Origin: CAVQOB01 sp963714325
GTDB taxonomy: Bacteria; Pseudomonadota; Alphaproteobacteria; Rhizobiales; Hyphomicrobiaceae
Assembly: GCA_963714325.1 (NCBI GenBank)
Contig: CAVQOB010000025.1
Coordinates: 1-64,000, forward strand
DNA: 64,000 nt
Direction: 5' to 3'
Position 1 is the stretch's first letter, and the number at the start of each line of letters is the position of its first letter. Shown piece by piece: positions 9,873-19,036 of this stretch. The position numbers and the translations under genes are program-made. The notes beneath the pieces were generated by a model. It saw only the letters and a program-made list of their open reading frames with translations. It did no database searches and had not been told where the DNA came from.

Positions 9873-10991
9873 ATGAAGCTGGTGATCGAAAGAGGTGAGC
9901 TGCTGCGCGCACTCGGTCATGTGAGCAGCGTCGTCGAACGGCGAACAACAATTCCCATTCTGTCCAACGTCCTGCTGCGCGCCAATGGCGCGAGCCTGAT
10001 GCTCAAGGCAACCGACCTCGAGCGCGAAGTCGTCGAACAGGTTGCCGCGCAAGTTGCCCAGCCAGGTGCTGTCACTGTGCCGGCCCATCTGCTGCACGAT
10101 ATCGTCAGAAAACTCCCTGACGGTTCGGAAGTGCAAATCCAGCGCGATGCCGAAAAGGAGCGTCTGACACTGACAGCCGGGCACTCGCGATTTGCCCTCC
10201 AGACACTGCCCGCCGAGGATTTTCCAGATCTGGCAGGCGGCGATTTTCCGCACAAATTTGAAGTCGGCGCTTTCGACCTGAAGCGGTTGATCGACAAGAC
10301 GCGCTTTGCGATTTCGACCGAAGAGACACGCTACTACCTTAACGGCATCTATCTGCACACCGCAGCGCGCGGCAAACAGCCGACCCTGCGCGCGGTGGCA
10401 ACGGATGGCCATCGCCTCGCCCAAGTCGAACTGGATCTGCCATCGGGCGGTTCCGGTATGCCCGGCGTCATTATCCCGCGCAAAACCGTGCATGAATTGC
10501 AGCGTTTGGTGGAGGCAACGGACCAGCCGATTGAGGTGAGCGTCTCGCCCGCCAAAGTGCGTTTTGAGATCGGCTCCGTCACGCTGACGTCGAAGCTGAT
10601 CGACGGCACCTTCCCGGACTACACGCGCGTCATTCCGCAAGGCAATGACAAGGAATTGAAAGTCTCGAATGCGGAGTTTATGAGCGCTGTTGACCGTGTG
10701 TCGACCATTGCCAGCGAGCGCGGTCGCGCCGTCAAGCTGGCCATTTCCGGCAAGAAATTGATCCTCTCCGTGAACAATCCCGAAGGCGGCAGTGCGACCG
10801 AGGAAATTGCCATCGATTATTCGGCGGCACCACTGGAGATTGGATTCAATGCCCGCTATCTGCTGGACATCGCCAGCCAGTTGGAGAGCGACACCGCCTG
10901 TTTCAAGCTGGCCGATCCTGGTTCTCCAACAATGGTCCGCGACGGCGCCGACGAAAGTGCACTCTACGTGCTGATGCCAATGCGGGTCTGA
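9873..10991 (+). CDS. dnaN: DNA polymerase III sliding clamp (beta subunit)
   Basis: A 372-residue beta clamp. It opens with MKLVIERGELLRALGHVSSVVERR, and conserved segments LPAEDFP, RYYLNGIYL, ATDGHRLA, LIDGTFPDY and the C-terminal ALYVLMPMRV are all present. As a ring-shaped homodimer it tethers Pol III and other partners to DNA. The start at 9873 matches the family N-terminus; an in-frame upstream ATG at 9837 falls in a duplicated leader sequence. The next gene begins 19 bp downstream in the same direction, so dnaN is probably cotranscribed with 11011-13486. Confidence 0.97.
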   Translation: MKLVIERGELLRALGHVSSVVERRTTIPILSNVLLRANGASLMLKATDLEREVVEQVAAQVAQPGAVTVPAHLLHDIVRKLPDGSEVQIQRDAEKERLTLTAGHSRFALQTLPAEDFPDLAGGDFPHKFEVGAFDLKRLIDKTRFAISTEETRYYLNGIYLHTAARGKQPTLRAVATDGHRLAQVELDLPSGGSGMPGVIIPRKTVHELQRLVEATDQPIEVSVSPAKVRFEIGSVTLTSKLIDGTFPDYTRVIPQGNDKELKVSNAEFMSAVDRVSTIASERGRAVKLAISGKKLILSVNNPEGGSATEEIAIDYSAAPLEIGFNARYLLDIASQLESDTACFKLADPGSPTMVRDGADESALYVLMPMRV

Positions 10992-11010
10992 TCCCAGAGC
11001 GCAACCGACA

Positions 11011-11682
11011 ATGGCCAAGATCATAGCCGATGACGACCCGCGCATTGCCCAAGGACATGCGCGGTTGGATCAGTTTTGGTCGACCATCGGGCCATCCGAT
11101 CCTGACCTGATCGCTTATCTTCTCAATCCGCAATTCCAAGGCAAGCCTGCTTGGCCAAACATGCGGCAGGCCTATCGTGTTGTCCGCCCAACCGGCAGTC
11201 TCATCATTGCATCCGACGGTCTCAGCGATCCCTTTGTCGGAACCGACATGACCGACCAGCAAGGATTTGACTGCGAGGTCTATATCGAGGCGCCACAACT
11301 CACCAATGCAAGTTTTGATGCGTTGCGTGACAGCTGGGCCTTCAAAACGATCGAGAACTTCGCGATGAACGTCGCTGACTGGGGTGGGATTGCACAAAAG
11401 ATTGCAAGCCAGGGCGTCTTATCGGTGGAGTTTGAAATGTCCGGGATGCTTCCGGCCGCGGCGCTGACCGCAGCGGGAATGGCGGGATTTTTCATCAATC
11501 TCGTGCCCCCCGGCAGGGCAGCGCAGATAGCGGACATGCCGTTCGGTCTGGTCGATATCATGGCGCTGACTTTGATCACCCCAGCTGAACTTGAATTGCT
11601 GCGGACCGGTGGAGCTGCTGCACGCAAACAACTCGCCGCTCAGCGCGCCGGCCCGAACGGACACGTCTCGAGGTTGCCGTGA
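11011..11682 (+). CDS. Conserved protein, possibly SUFU-like, between dnaN and coq7
   Basis: A 223-residue soluble protein without a signal peptide or membrane segment. Visible features are RQAYRVVRPTGSLIIASDGLSDPF near residue 55, GFDCEVYIEAPQ near 88, LRDSWAFKTIENFAMNVADWGG near 107 and a late LTLITPAELELL near 190. This layout (a GFE-x-YIE strand, a helix around SWAF, a C-terminal ITPAEL segment) faintly recalls bacterial suppressor-of-fused (SUFU) domain proteins, but I would not assign it firmly. Its stop overlaps the GTG start of coq7 by four bases, and dnaN ends 19 bp upstream, so it is probably part of a dnaN-coq7-recF operon. Confidence 0.7.
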   Translation: MAKIIADDDPRIAQGHARLDQFWSTIGPSDPDLIAYLLNPQFQGKPAWPNMRQAYRVVRPTGSLIIASDGLSDPFVGTDMTDQQGFDCEVYIEAPQLTNASFDALRDSWAFKTIENFAMNVADWGGIAQKIASQGVLSVEFEMSGMLPAAALTAAGMAGFFINLVPPGRAAQIADMPFGLVDIMALTLITPAELELLRTGGAAARKQLAAQRAGPNGHVSRLP

Positions 11683-12290
11683 CCGATCCATCGGCAACAG
11701 GTTCGGCCTCACTGCCACCACGAGAAGCTCTAACCATCGCGCGCATTCTGAAGGTCAATCACGCCGGCGAGCACGGTGCCATCCGCATTTACGGCGGTCA
11801 AATAGCCATTGCGCGACTTGCTTATCCTGAACTCGTGGCGCCGTTGGTAGAGATGCGCGGCCATGAAATCGCCCACCGCGCAAGCTTTGCCAGTGCAATG
11901 CCGTCGAGAAATGCGCGCCCCTGCCGGATGATGTTTCTATGGGCTGTGGGCGGAACCATTCTGGGGTGCGTGACCGCGTTGTTTGGCCGTCAAGCAATCT
12001 GGACCACAACCGCAGCCGTTGAAGCCGCCGTCCATCGCCACCTCGATGATCAACTCCAATTCCTGGTCACCCGTGATCCAGAGCTTTATCGGGCCATTCT
12101 CGAAATTCGCGAAGAAGAGCTGTCACATTTGCGTTTGGCAGAGCGCAACATTGTTCAGGAAACGTCGGCATTGAGATTACTCTCGTCGGCAATTGCTTGG
12201 AGTACCGACGCGTTGATCTGGCTATCGACCTGGGGCGACTCCTTACGGATGGCGCGTGACCTCAATGCGAGCAAGATGACGCAACCATGA
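11679..12290 (+). CDS. coq7: Demethoxyubiquinone hydroxylase (COQ7 family)
   Basis: A 203-residue diiron carboxylate enzyme hydroxylating 2-octaprenyl-3-methyl-6-methoxy-1,4-benzoquinol in ubiquinone biosynthesis. All six expected ligands can be placed: E in VNHAGEHGAIRIY, E and H in MRGHEIAHRA, E in AAVEAAVHRHL, and E and H in REEELSHLRLAE. The first half contains a short hydrophobic segment (FLWAVGGTILGCVTALF) compatible with peripheral membrane attachment. Start is GTG at 11679 overlapping the upstream stop; the stop overlaps recF's ATG. Its place inside the dnaN-recF pair is unusual and would tie quinone synthesis to a replication-gene transcript. Confidence 0.93.
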   Translation: MTDPSATGSASLPPREALTIARILKVNHAGEHGAIRIYGGQIAIARLAYPELVAPLVEMRGHEIAHRASFASAMPSRNARPCRMMFLWAVGGTILGCVTALFGRQAIWTTTAAVEAAVHRHLDDQLQFLVTRDPELYRAILEIREEELSHLRLAERNIVQETSALRLLSSAIAWSTDALIWLSTWGDSLRMARDLNASKMTQP

Positions 12291-13486
12291 GCGAACCGAC
12301 TCATAAAGCATCCCAGCAAACTGCACCAAGTGACGCGCCCCCACCCGCACTCTGGGTCGAGCGTCTGTCGCTGACAAACTTCCGTAACTACCGACATGTC
12401 TCACTCAATCTCCAGCCAACCCCCGTTGTCCTCACCGGCCCGAACGGCGCCGGCAAAACCAATCTGATGGAGGCTGTCTCGCTGCTGGCTGCCGGCCAGG
12501 GTTTGCGTCGCGCCGCCTATCCCGAACTCGCAAAAGTCGGCGGCGCTGGCGATTGGGCCGTCGCCGCCCGAGTAATGACTGCCGAAGGCGCCGTCGACAT
12601 TGGTACTGGTCAGGCACCTGGTCAATTGGCGAGCCCGCGCGCCGGCCGCATCGTTCGCATCAACGGCGAAACCGTTGGTGGATCTGGCGCGCTCGCCGAT
12701 CTCGTGGAAATGGTTTGGCTCACCCCGGCTATGGACGGACTGTTTACGGGGCCTGCCGGGGAACGCCGTCGATTTCTCGATCGATTGATCCTTTGTTTCG
12801 ATCCGAACTATCGCACCCGCCTCGGCCATTTCGAGCGTGCAATGGCTAGCCGCAATCGCCTCCTCGCCGACGATGTCCGCGATTCCGCGCGGTTCATCGG
12901 TATCGAGCACGTGATGGCTGAAACCGGAATCGCCATTGCCGCCGCTCGCGCCGAAGCGGTATCGCAGCTTGGTGCCACCATGGACATCCGCCGCCTGCGC
13001 GCGCCGGAAAGCCCGTTTCCGTGGGCGACTCTCGCCATCGAAGGCGCCATCGAGGCTGATCTCGCAACCCACCCAGCGATCGACGTCGAAGAGCGATATG
13101 TGCGCACGTTGGCCGCCACCCGGGAACGCGATCGCGGTGCCGGCCGGACGCTCGATGGGCCACACCGCTCTGATCTTGACGTCGGCCACGGTCCAAAGGT
13201 CATGCCGGCCAGGCTCTGTTCGACGGGCGAGCAAAAGGCCTTGCTGATCGGCCTCGTGCTGGCCCACGCCGAACTCGTCCGCCAACGGCGGAACGGGGCC
13301 GCGCCGATCCTGCTGCTCGATGAGATTGCCGCCCACCTCGATCCCGCGCGCCGCTCCGCCCTGTTTGAGGAGATCCTCCGGCTCGGGACGCAAGCCTGGA
13401 TGACGGGTACAGATCGTGAAGCATTTTCCGCGCTTGAGAATCGTGCCCGCTTCCTGCGCGTTGAAGACGGCCAAGTTGGCCGCTGA
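12287..13486 (+). CDS. recF: DNA replication/repair protein RecF
   Basis: A 399-residue RecF, an SMC-like ATPase that loads RecA at single-strand gaps with RecO and RecR. Walker A is LTGPNGAGKTNLMEAV, the N-terminal strand is LSLTNFRNYRHV, the signature motif is CSTGEQKALLIGLVLAHAEL and Walker B is PILLLDEIAAHLD. Starts by ATGA overlap with coq7; gyrB follows after 168 bp, so the usual dnaN-recF-gyrB order is kept apart from two inserted genes. Confidence 0.97.
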   Translation: MSEPTHKASQQTAPSDAPPPALWVERLSLTNFRNYRHVSLNLQPTPVVLTGPNGAGKTNLMEAVSLLAAGQGLRRAAYPELAKVGGAGDWAVAARVMTAEGAVDIGTGQAPGQLASPRAGRIVRINGETVGGSGALADLVEMVWLTPAMDGLFTGPAGERRRFLDRLILCFDPNYRTRLGHFERAMASRNRLLADDVRDSARFIGIEHVMAETGIAIAAARAEAVSQLGATMDIRRLRAPESPFPWATLAIEGAIEADLATHPAIDVEERYVRTLAATRERDRGAGRTLDGPHRSDLDVGHGPKVMPARLCSTGEQKALLIGLVLAHAELVRQRRNGAAPILLLDEIAAHLDPARRSALFEEILRLGTQAWMTGTDREAFSALENRARFLRVEDGQVGR

Positions 13487-13654
13487 CAACATGCCGGTTT
13501 CGCCTACCCGAAAGGCGCCATAAAACGTTGATCAATAAAGTGATTTTTGCCCCGCAAGATACCTTGGAATACCCCCTCTTTTGGCGTGTTTTCCGGACCA
13601 TTCCGGTGTATGTTGAAACAACCTCAAAAAAATACCCAAAAGGATGCCTGATTC

Positions 13655-16122
13655 ATGAGCGCGAAGCCGGAAAAAAAGCCGGAGCCGGTGGCCTCTGCTG
13701 CCGACGACTACGGTGCCGATTCCATCAAGATGCTCAAAGGGTTGGATGCCGTCCGCAAGCGTCCAGGGATGTACATCGGCGATACCGATGACGGCTCCGG
13801 CCTGCATCACATGGTCTACGAAGTCGTCGACAACGCCATCGATGAGATTCTCGCCGGCCACGCCACTGAATGTTTTGTGCAGCTTAATCCTGACGGCTCA
13901 GCAACCGTCCGCGACAACGGCCGCGGCATCCCCGTCGGCATCAAGCAGGACGACGACCAGGATCCCAAGCGCTCCGCCGCCGAGATCGTTTTCACCGAAT
14001 TGCACGCTGGCGGCAAGTTCGACCAGAACTCCTACAAAGTCTCCGGCGGCCTGCATGGCGTCGGTGTTTCGGTCGTCAATGCCCTCTCAACGTGGCTGCG
14101 CGCGCGCGTCTGGCGCAACGGCAAGGAACATGTCATCGAGTTTGGTGATGGCGTGCCCAAGGCGCCACTGAAAGAAGTCGGCGACGGCAAGGGCAACAAG
14201 GGCACCGAAGTCTCGTTTTTGCCGAGCACCAAAACCTTCACCAAGGTCGAGTTCGATTACAACACGCTGGAACACCGCCTGCGCGAATTGGCATTCCTCA
14301 ACTCCGGCGCCAAAATCGTGCTCCGCGACGAGCGTCACGCCGACGTCAAGGCCGAAGAGATGAGCTACGAAGGCGGTGTCTCCGCATTCGTAAAATACCT
14401 CGACCGCTCGAAAACGCCGCTGATTGAAGAGCCAATTATGCTCCGCGGCGAGAAGGACGGTATCTCAGTCGAAGTCGCGATGTGGTGGAACGACGGCTAC
14501 CACGAAAATATGCTCTGCTTCACCAACAACATCCCGCAGCGCGACGGTGGTACGCATCTCGCGGGTTTCCGCGCGGCTCTTACCCGCGTCATCAACAAAT
14601 ATGCGGAAGAAAGCGGCATCGCTAAGAAGGAGAAGGTCGATCTCGCCGGCGATGACGCGCGCGAGGGTATGACCTGCGTGCTCTCCGTCAAGGTGCCGGA
14701 CCCCAAGTTTTCGAGTCAGACCAAGGACAAGCTCGTCTCGTCCGAGGTCAAGCCGATCGTCGAAAACCAGGTCAGTGACCACTTGGGCGCCTGGTTCGAA
14801 GAGCACCCGAAGGAAGGCAAGATCATCGTCGGCAAGATCGTCGAGGCAGCGCTCGCCCGCGAAGCCGCCCGCAAGGCGCGTGAACTGACACGACGCAAGG
14901 GGGCGCTCGATGGCCTGCGCCTGCCCGGCGGCCTCGCCGAATGCCAGGATCGCGATCCCGTCAACACCGAGATGTTCATCGTCGAGGGCGACTCGGCCGG
15001 TGGTTCCGCCAAGCAAGGCCGCAAGCGCGAGTATCAGGCCGTATTGCCGATCCGCGGCAAAATCCTGAACGTCGAACGCGCCCGCTTCGATCGCATGCTG
15101 TCAAGCGAGCAGGTGACCAACATCATCAGTGCGCTTGGCACTGGTATCGGCCGTGGCATCGGCAAGGATGATTTTGACCTCACCAAGCTGCGCTATCACA
15201 AGATCATCATCATGACCGACGCCGACGTCGACGGCGCCCACATTCGCACGCTGCTGCTGACATTCTTCTATCGCCAGATGCCGGAGCTGGTGAAAGCCGG
15301 CCACCTCTACATCGCCCAACCGCCGCTCTACAAAGTCGCCAAGGGCAAATCAGAAACCTATCTCAAGGACGAAAGTGCACTGCAGGATTACCTCATCGCC
15401 GGTGGCCTCGAGGAAGCCCGCCTTGTTCTCGGCAACGGCGAGAACTCGCGCCAGCGGCGATTTGCGCGATATCGTAGAACAGGCGCGCAGCATCAACGCC
15501 ACGATTGAGAGCATCCATTCTCGCTATACGCGCTTCGTCGTCGAGCAAGCAGCAATCGCCGGCGCGTTCGACCCGAAGCTGATCCAGTCGGCCGATGCCG
15601 CGGCCAAGGTAGCAGCGACCGTGTGCCAGCATCTCGATCAGGTCTCCGAGGAGACCGAACGCAACTGGTCCGGCCGTTTCGGCAACGACGGATTCATGTT
15701 TAAGCGCGAAGTGCGCGGCGTCACCGAAGCGCACATCCTCGATCGTCAGTTGCTGGCGTCGCTCGAAGCCCGGCGTCTCAACGAGCGCAGTGGCCATCTC
15801 ACGGAGATCTATGGGACGCCCGGTATCCTCAAGCGCAAGGAAACCGAACGCCAGATCAACGGTCCCAAGTCGCTGCTCGAAGCCATCTTCGACGTCGGCC
15901 GCAAAGGGCTTGTCGCTGCAGCGCTACAAAGGTCTCGGCGAAATGAACCCCGAGCAGCTCTGGGAAACGACGCTGGATCGCGAAGTCCGCACACTTCTGC
16001 AGGTCAAGGTCGGCGACCTCGCCGAAGCCGACGAGATTTTCTCTAAACTGATGGGCGACGTCGTCGAGCCGCGCCGTGAGTTCATCCAGGCCAACGCGCT
16101 GGATGCGAGCGTGGATGCGTGA
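13655..16122 (+). CDS. gyrB: DNA gyrase subunit B, two frameshifts
   Basis: GyrB supplies the ATPase and TOPRIM parts of gyrase. The GHKL ATPase domain reads VLKG-like MLKGLDAVRKRPGMYIGD, then VYEVVDNAIDE and GGLHGVGVSVVNALS; TOPRIM shows FIVEGDSAGGSAKQGR and MTDADVDGAHIRTLLLTF; the C-terminus ends LQRYKGLGEMNPEQLWETTLD and a short tail. The frame changes near 15446 and near 15910; removal of one base at each restores the family sequence. Because gyrase is essential and every catalytic motif is intact, these must be sequence errors. Start at 13655 follows an AAAAGGA ribosome site. Confidence 0.95.
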
Positions 16123-16215
16123 GCATGCCCCGTCAGTATGTATAGCTGTGTCTCGCTGCGATCGGCGCAGATCGTGCCGTCAATCAAATCTGCGATGCAG
16201 CCGAGGATCTTAGGC

Positions 16216-16740
16216 ATGCCCTCACATCCAATCCCCAACCTGCGCGGCATCGAGCATATCGGCCTCACCGTGCCCGATCTCGACGCCGCAACCCGCTTCC
16301 TCGTCGATCTGCTGGGCGCCGTGCCGCTGTACGATGTTGGCCCCTTCGAGAGCCCCGACGATTGGATGGCAGCGCACCTGGCGGTCCACCCGCGCTCGCG
16401 CATCAACAAGCTGCGCGTGCTGGAAGTCAAAAACGGCCCTGTCCTCGAACTCTTCGAGTTCACCGCACCGGATCAGAACACCAAGCCACCTGCCAACAGC
16501 GACATCGGCGGGTTCCATATCGCCTTCTACGTCGACGACATGGAACAGGCGCTGGCCGCGTTGAAAACGCACAACGTCACCATTCAGAGCGGCCCCGTCG
16601 ACATGACCGAAGGTCCAAGCGCCGGTCTCACCTGGCTCTACTTCAAGGCGCCCTGGGGCCAGCAGTTCGAACTGGTCAGCTATCCCGGCGGGATTGCCGC
16701 CTATAACCAAGTGCGCCGCGATATCTGGCGTCCCCGGTGA
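16216..16740 (+). CDS. VOC-family (glyoxalase/dioxygenase-like) protein
   Basis: A 174-residue protein made of two beta-alpha-beta-beta-beta modules. The first opens GIEHIGLTVPDLDAATRFLVDLLG and the second reads GGFHIAFYVDDMEQALAALKTHN, with the terminal PWGQQFELVSYPGG strand carrying a likely metal-binding glutamate. Such proteins coordinate a divalent metal through His/Glu pairs and act as lyases, isomerases or extradiol dioxygenases; the substrate is not evident. Start at 16216 (MPSHPIPNLRG) is chosen because the family N-terminus lies directly after it. It precedes the folM-like gene by 63 bp in the same direction but has no obvious folate role. Confidence 0.85.
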   Translation: MPSHPIPNLRGIEHIGLTVPDLDAATRFLVDLLGAVPLYDVGPFESPDDWMAAHLAVHPRSRINKLRVLEVKNGPVLELFEFTAPDQNTKPPANSDIGGFHIAFYVDDMEQALAALKTHNVTIQSGPVDMTEGPSAGLTWLYFKAPWGQQFELVSYPGGIAAYNQVRRDIWRPR

Positions 16741-16803
16741 ACCAGCGCGATAACTAGGACGTTGAAGCGTGTAGAACACCTCACGCTCAAGGATCTCACG
16801 GCC

Positions 16804-17571
16804 ATGCCGCCCGACACGCCCAAGGTTGCCTTGATCACTGGCGCGGCCCGTCGCCTAGGCGCAGCGCTCGCGCGCGACTTGGCGAAGCACCGCTGGTCGG
16901 TTGCGGTTCACTGCCGCGCTGTCACGTCGGACGCCGATACGCTCATCCGCGAAATCACAGATAACGGCGGCAAGGCCATTGTGCTGGAAGCCGACCTCGC
17001 CAACGCGACCGACGTTGCACGGCTCATCCCAGCCTGCGTCAAGGCGCTCGGGGCTCCGACATGCCTCGTCAACAATGCCTCGCTCTTCGAGTATGACGCG
17101 ATCGATACGCTCAACGCCGCGCGCTGGGACAGCCATCACGCCGTCAACGTCCGCGCGCCGGTGTTTCTGGCGCAAGCCCTGGCCCAGCATGTGCCGGCTG
17201 GCCAGAGCGGAAACGTCATCAACATCATCGACCAGCGCGTCTGGAAGCCGACACCGCATTTCCTCTCCTATTCAGCCTCAAAGGCCGAGCTGTGGTGGAT
17301 GACGCGAACGCTCGCCCAAGCGCTCGCGCCGCGCATTCGCGTCAACGCCATTGGTCCCGGACCGATGTTGCAGAGCGTGCATCAGGCCGCGCAGGATTTC
17401 GCGGCTCAGACCAAGGCAACATTACTCGAACGTGGGACCAGCCCCGCCGAGATCGCCCGCGCCATGCATTTTATCCTGGACGCGCCAGCCATGACCGGCC
17501 AGATGATCGCGCTCGATGGCGGCCAGCATCTCGCCTGGGCAACGCCCGATATCGGCGACGGCAAGGGGTAA
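16804..17571 (+). CDS. SDR oxidoreductase, FolM/pteridine-reductase-like
   Basis: A 255-residue short-chain dehydrogenase. The nucleotide site is ALITGAARRLGAALA; TGAARR instead of TGxxxGIG is the variant seen in FolM and PTR1 pteridine reductases, where the arginine binds NADPH phosphate. The catalytic pair is in LSYSASKAELWWMTRTLA (Y-x3-K), preceded by VINIIDQRVWKPTP, and the loop IRVNAIGPGPML follows. Forty-seven bases downstream lies folB, so a role as dihydrofolate or dihydromonapterin reductase in the folate branch is a fair inference. Start at 16804 (MPPDTPKVALIT) follows the family; an upstream in-frame start at 16762 adds 14 residues. Confidence 0.85.
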   Translation: MPPDTPKVALITGAARRLGAALARDLAKHRWSVAVHCRAVTSDADTLIREITDNGGKAIVLEADLANATDVARLIPACVKALGAPTCLVNNASLFEYDAIDTLNAARWDSHHAVNVRAPVFLAQALAQHVPAGQSGNVINIIDQRVWKPTPHFLSYSASKAELWWMTRTLAQALAPRIRVNAIGPGPMLQSVHQAAQDFAAQTKATLLERGTSPAEIARAMHFILDAPAMTGQMIALDGGQHLAWATPDIGDGKG

Positions 17572-17618
17572 TGGCGGTAGATTCCGATGTTCGGATTGCG
17601 CCGAAGGATTTGGCCTAA

Positions 17619-18029
17619 ATGAGCGATAAACCAAAACTGTCTTCACTGAGCATCGATGCGGCCCGCATCCGCCGCGTCTTCGTGCGCGATCTCGAAATTG
17701 TCGCCAGCGTCGGCGTCTTCGAGGTCGAGCATCGCTATGAGCAGCGCGTCATGATTTCCGTCGAACTCAGTGTCGACGATACCTATGATGGGGTCAGCGA
17801 AAAACTGGCTGATGTCCTCGACTATGGCGCACTCGTCGATGGCATCGAGCGCCTGACCCAGAGTGGCCACTTCAAGTTGATCGAAACCCTCGCCGAGCGG
17901 ATCGCAGAGTTGTGTCTTGCCGACACCCGCGTGCTCTCGGTCAAAGTGCGTATCGAAAAGCCCGATATCCTGCCCTCGTGCCGCGCCGTCGGCATCGAGA
18001 TTGAGCGCCACACTAAGTCTAACTGCTAA
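17619..18029 (+). CDS. folB: Dihydroneopterin aldolase
   Basis: A 136-residue FolB-family protein converting 7,8-dihydroneopterin to 6-hydroxymethyl-dihydropterin and glycolaldehyde. Conserved segments are RVFVRDLEIVASVGVFEVEH, LDYGALVDGIE, and FKLIETLAERIAELCL, the last containing the catalytic-type L-x-E-T-LAE motif; VRIEKPDILP closes the core. FolB of this length forms octamers. Downstream of the FolM-like reductase in the same orientation; its stop overlaps the convergent pxpC stop by four bases. A folK gene is not in the window. Confidence 0.9.
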   Translation: MSDKPKLSSLSIDAARIRRVFVRDLEIVASVGVFEVEHRYEQRVMISVELSVDDTYDGVSEKLADVLDYGALVDGIERLTQSGHFKLIETLAERIAELCLADTRVLSVKVRIEKPDILPSCRAVGIEIERHTKSNC

Positions 18030-19036
18030 TCGCATGCGTTGACCCACCCGTCGATCAGCGACAACGACAACAGCCGCTCGCTGTCGAGGCCGATGCCGCC
18101 GGCCGGTCGCAAACTCGCGCGAAACGCCTGCAACGCATTGGTTTGTGCGCGCAACGCCGCAATGGCCTCGTCCCGTGTCGTGGGCTGGAACGTCACAGTT
18201 GCGCCCGGCTGCAACTGGGCGAGTCGGCCGAGATCGGCGGAGATGACCGTCGCAATTTTCGGATAGCCGCCGGTCGTTTGCCGGTCGGCCAAAAGTACGA
18301 TCGGCTCGCCAGTGCCGGGAACCTGAATGGAACCCGTGACGATGCCATCCGACACGATGTTGTAGCCCTTCCAGCTGTGTTCGATCGCCGGACCGGACAA
18401 TCGCAACCCCATGCGGTCGGCTTGCGGCGTAATCGTGTAGGTACTCGTCAGGAACGTACGCAAACCGCTTTCAGAAAAATGATCGTCTTGCGGCCCGAGC
18501 AGGACACGGATGGGCCCCTCGTCCCCATCAATGCCGCGCGCTGCCGCCAGATCAGTGCCCGTAGGCAACGCCAGCTTGAGCTGAAGCCGATCGCCGATTG
18601 CCAATGGCCGCCCAGCCACGCCGCCGATGCCAGCGCGGACGTGCAGTGACAGCGAGCCGAGTTCCGGCGTGAGGTTGAGACCGCCAGCGACCGTCAGATA
18701 GCTGTATAGCCCGCTCCGTGCGGACAGAACGTCGATGACGCTGTCCGGTTCGATGGTTCTGCTGTTGAACTCCGGTATTGACGAGCCGTCAATCCTGAGT
18801 TCGGCACCCGCGACGGCAATGCGGATCGGCCCATTGACGACGCGAAAACGCCCGCCAGCCAAAGCGAACTCGACTCCCGCCGCTCCCGGACCATTGCCGA
18901 CTAGGACGTTGGCAGTTGCGAGTGCGACCCTATCCATCGCACCGGCCGGGCCGACCCCAAACCGTTGCCAGCCATAGCGGCCAAAATCCTGGATCGATGT
19001 TCTCGGTCCGCAGCTTTCAACGACTAGGCTGCTCAT
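18026..19036 (-). CDS. pxpC: 5-oxoprolinase subunit C (biotin-dependent carboxyltransferase family)
   Basis: A 336-residue PxpC/KipA-type protein. It opens VVESCGPRTSIQDFGRYGWQRFGVGPAGAMD, the family hallmark, and later shows DRMGLRLSGPAIEH and PGTGEPIVLLADRQTTGGYPKIATVI. With PxpA and PxpB it hydrolyses 5-oxo-L-proline to glutamate using ATP. The start at 19036 overlaps the pxpB stop by four bases, so the two are translationally coupled. PxpA (LamB/YcsF family) is not nearby. Related subunits also occur in urea amidolyase, but no such fusion is seen here. Confidence 0.93.
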   Translation of the reverse strand: MSSLVVESCGPRTSIQDFGRYGWQRFGVGPAGAMDRVALATANVLVGNGPGAAGVEFALAGGRFRVVNGPIRIAVAGAELRIDGSSIPEFNSRTIEPDSVIDVLSARSGLYSYLTVAGGLNLTPELGSLSLHVRAGIGGVAGRPLAIGDRLQLKLALPTGTDLAAARGIDGDEGPIRVLLGPQDDHFSESGLRTFLTSTYTITPQADRMGLRLSGPAIEHSWKGYNIVSDGIVTGSIQVPGTGEPIVLLADRQTTGGYPKIATVISADLGRLAQLQPGATVTFQPTTRDEAIAALRAQTNALQAFRASLRPAGGIGLDSERLLSLSLIDGWVNACD

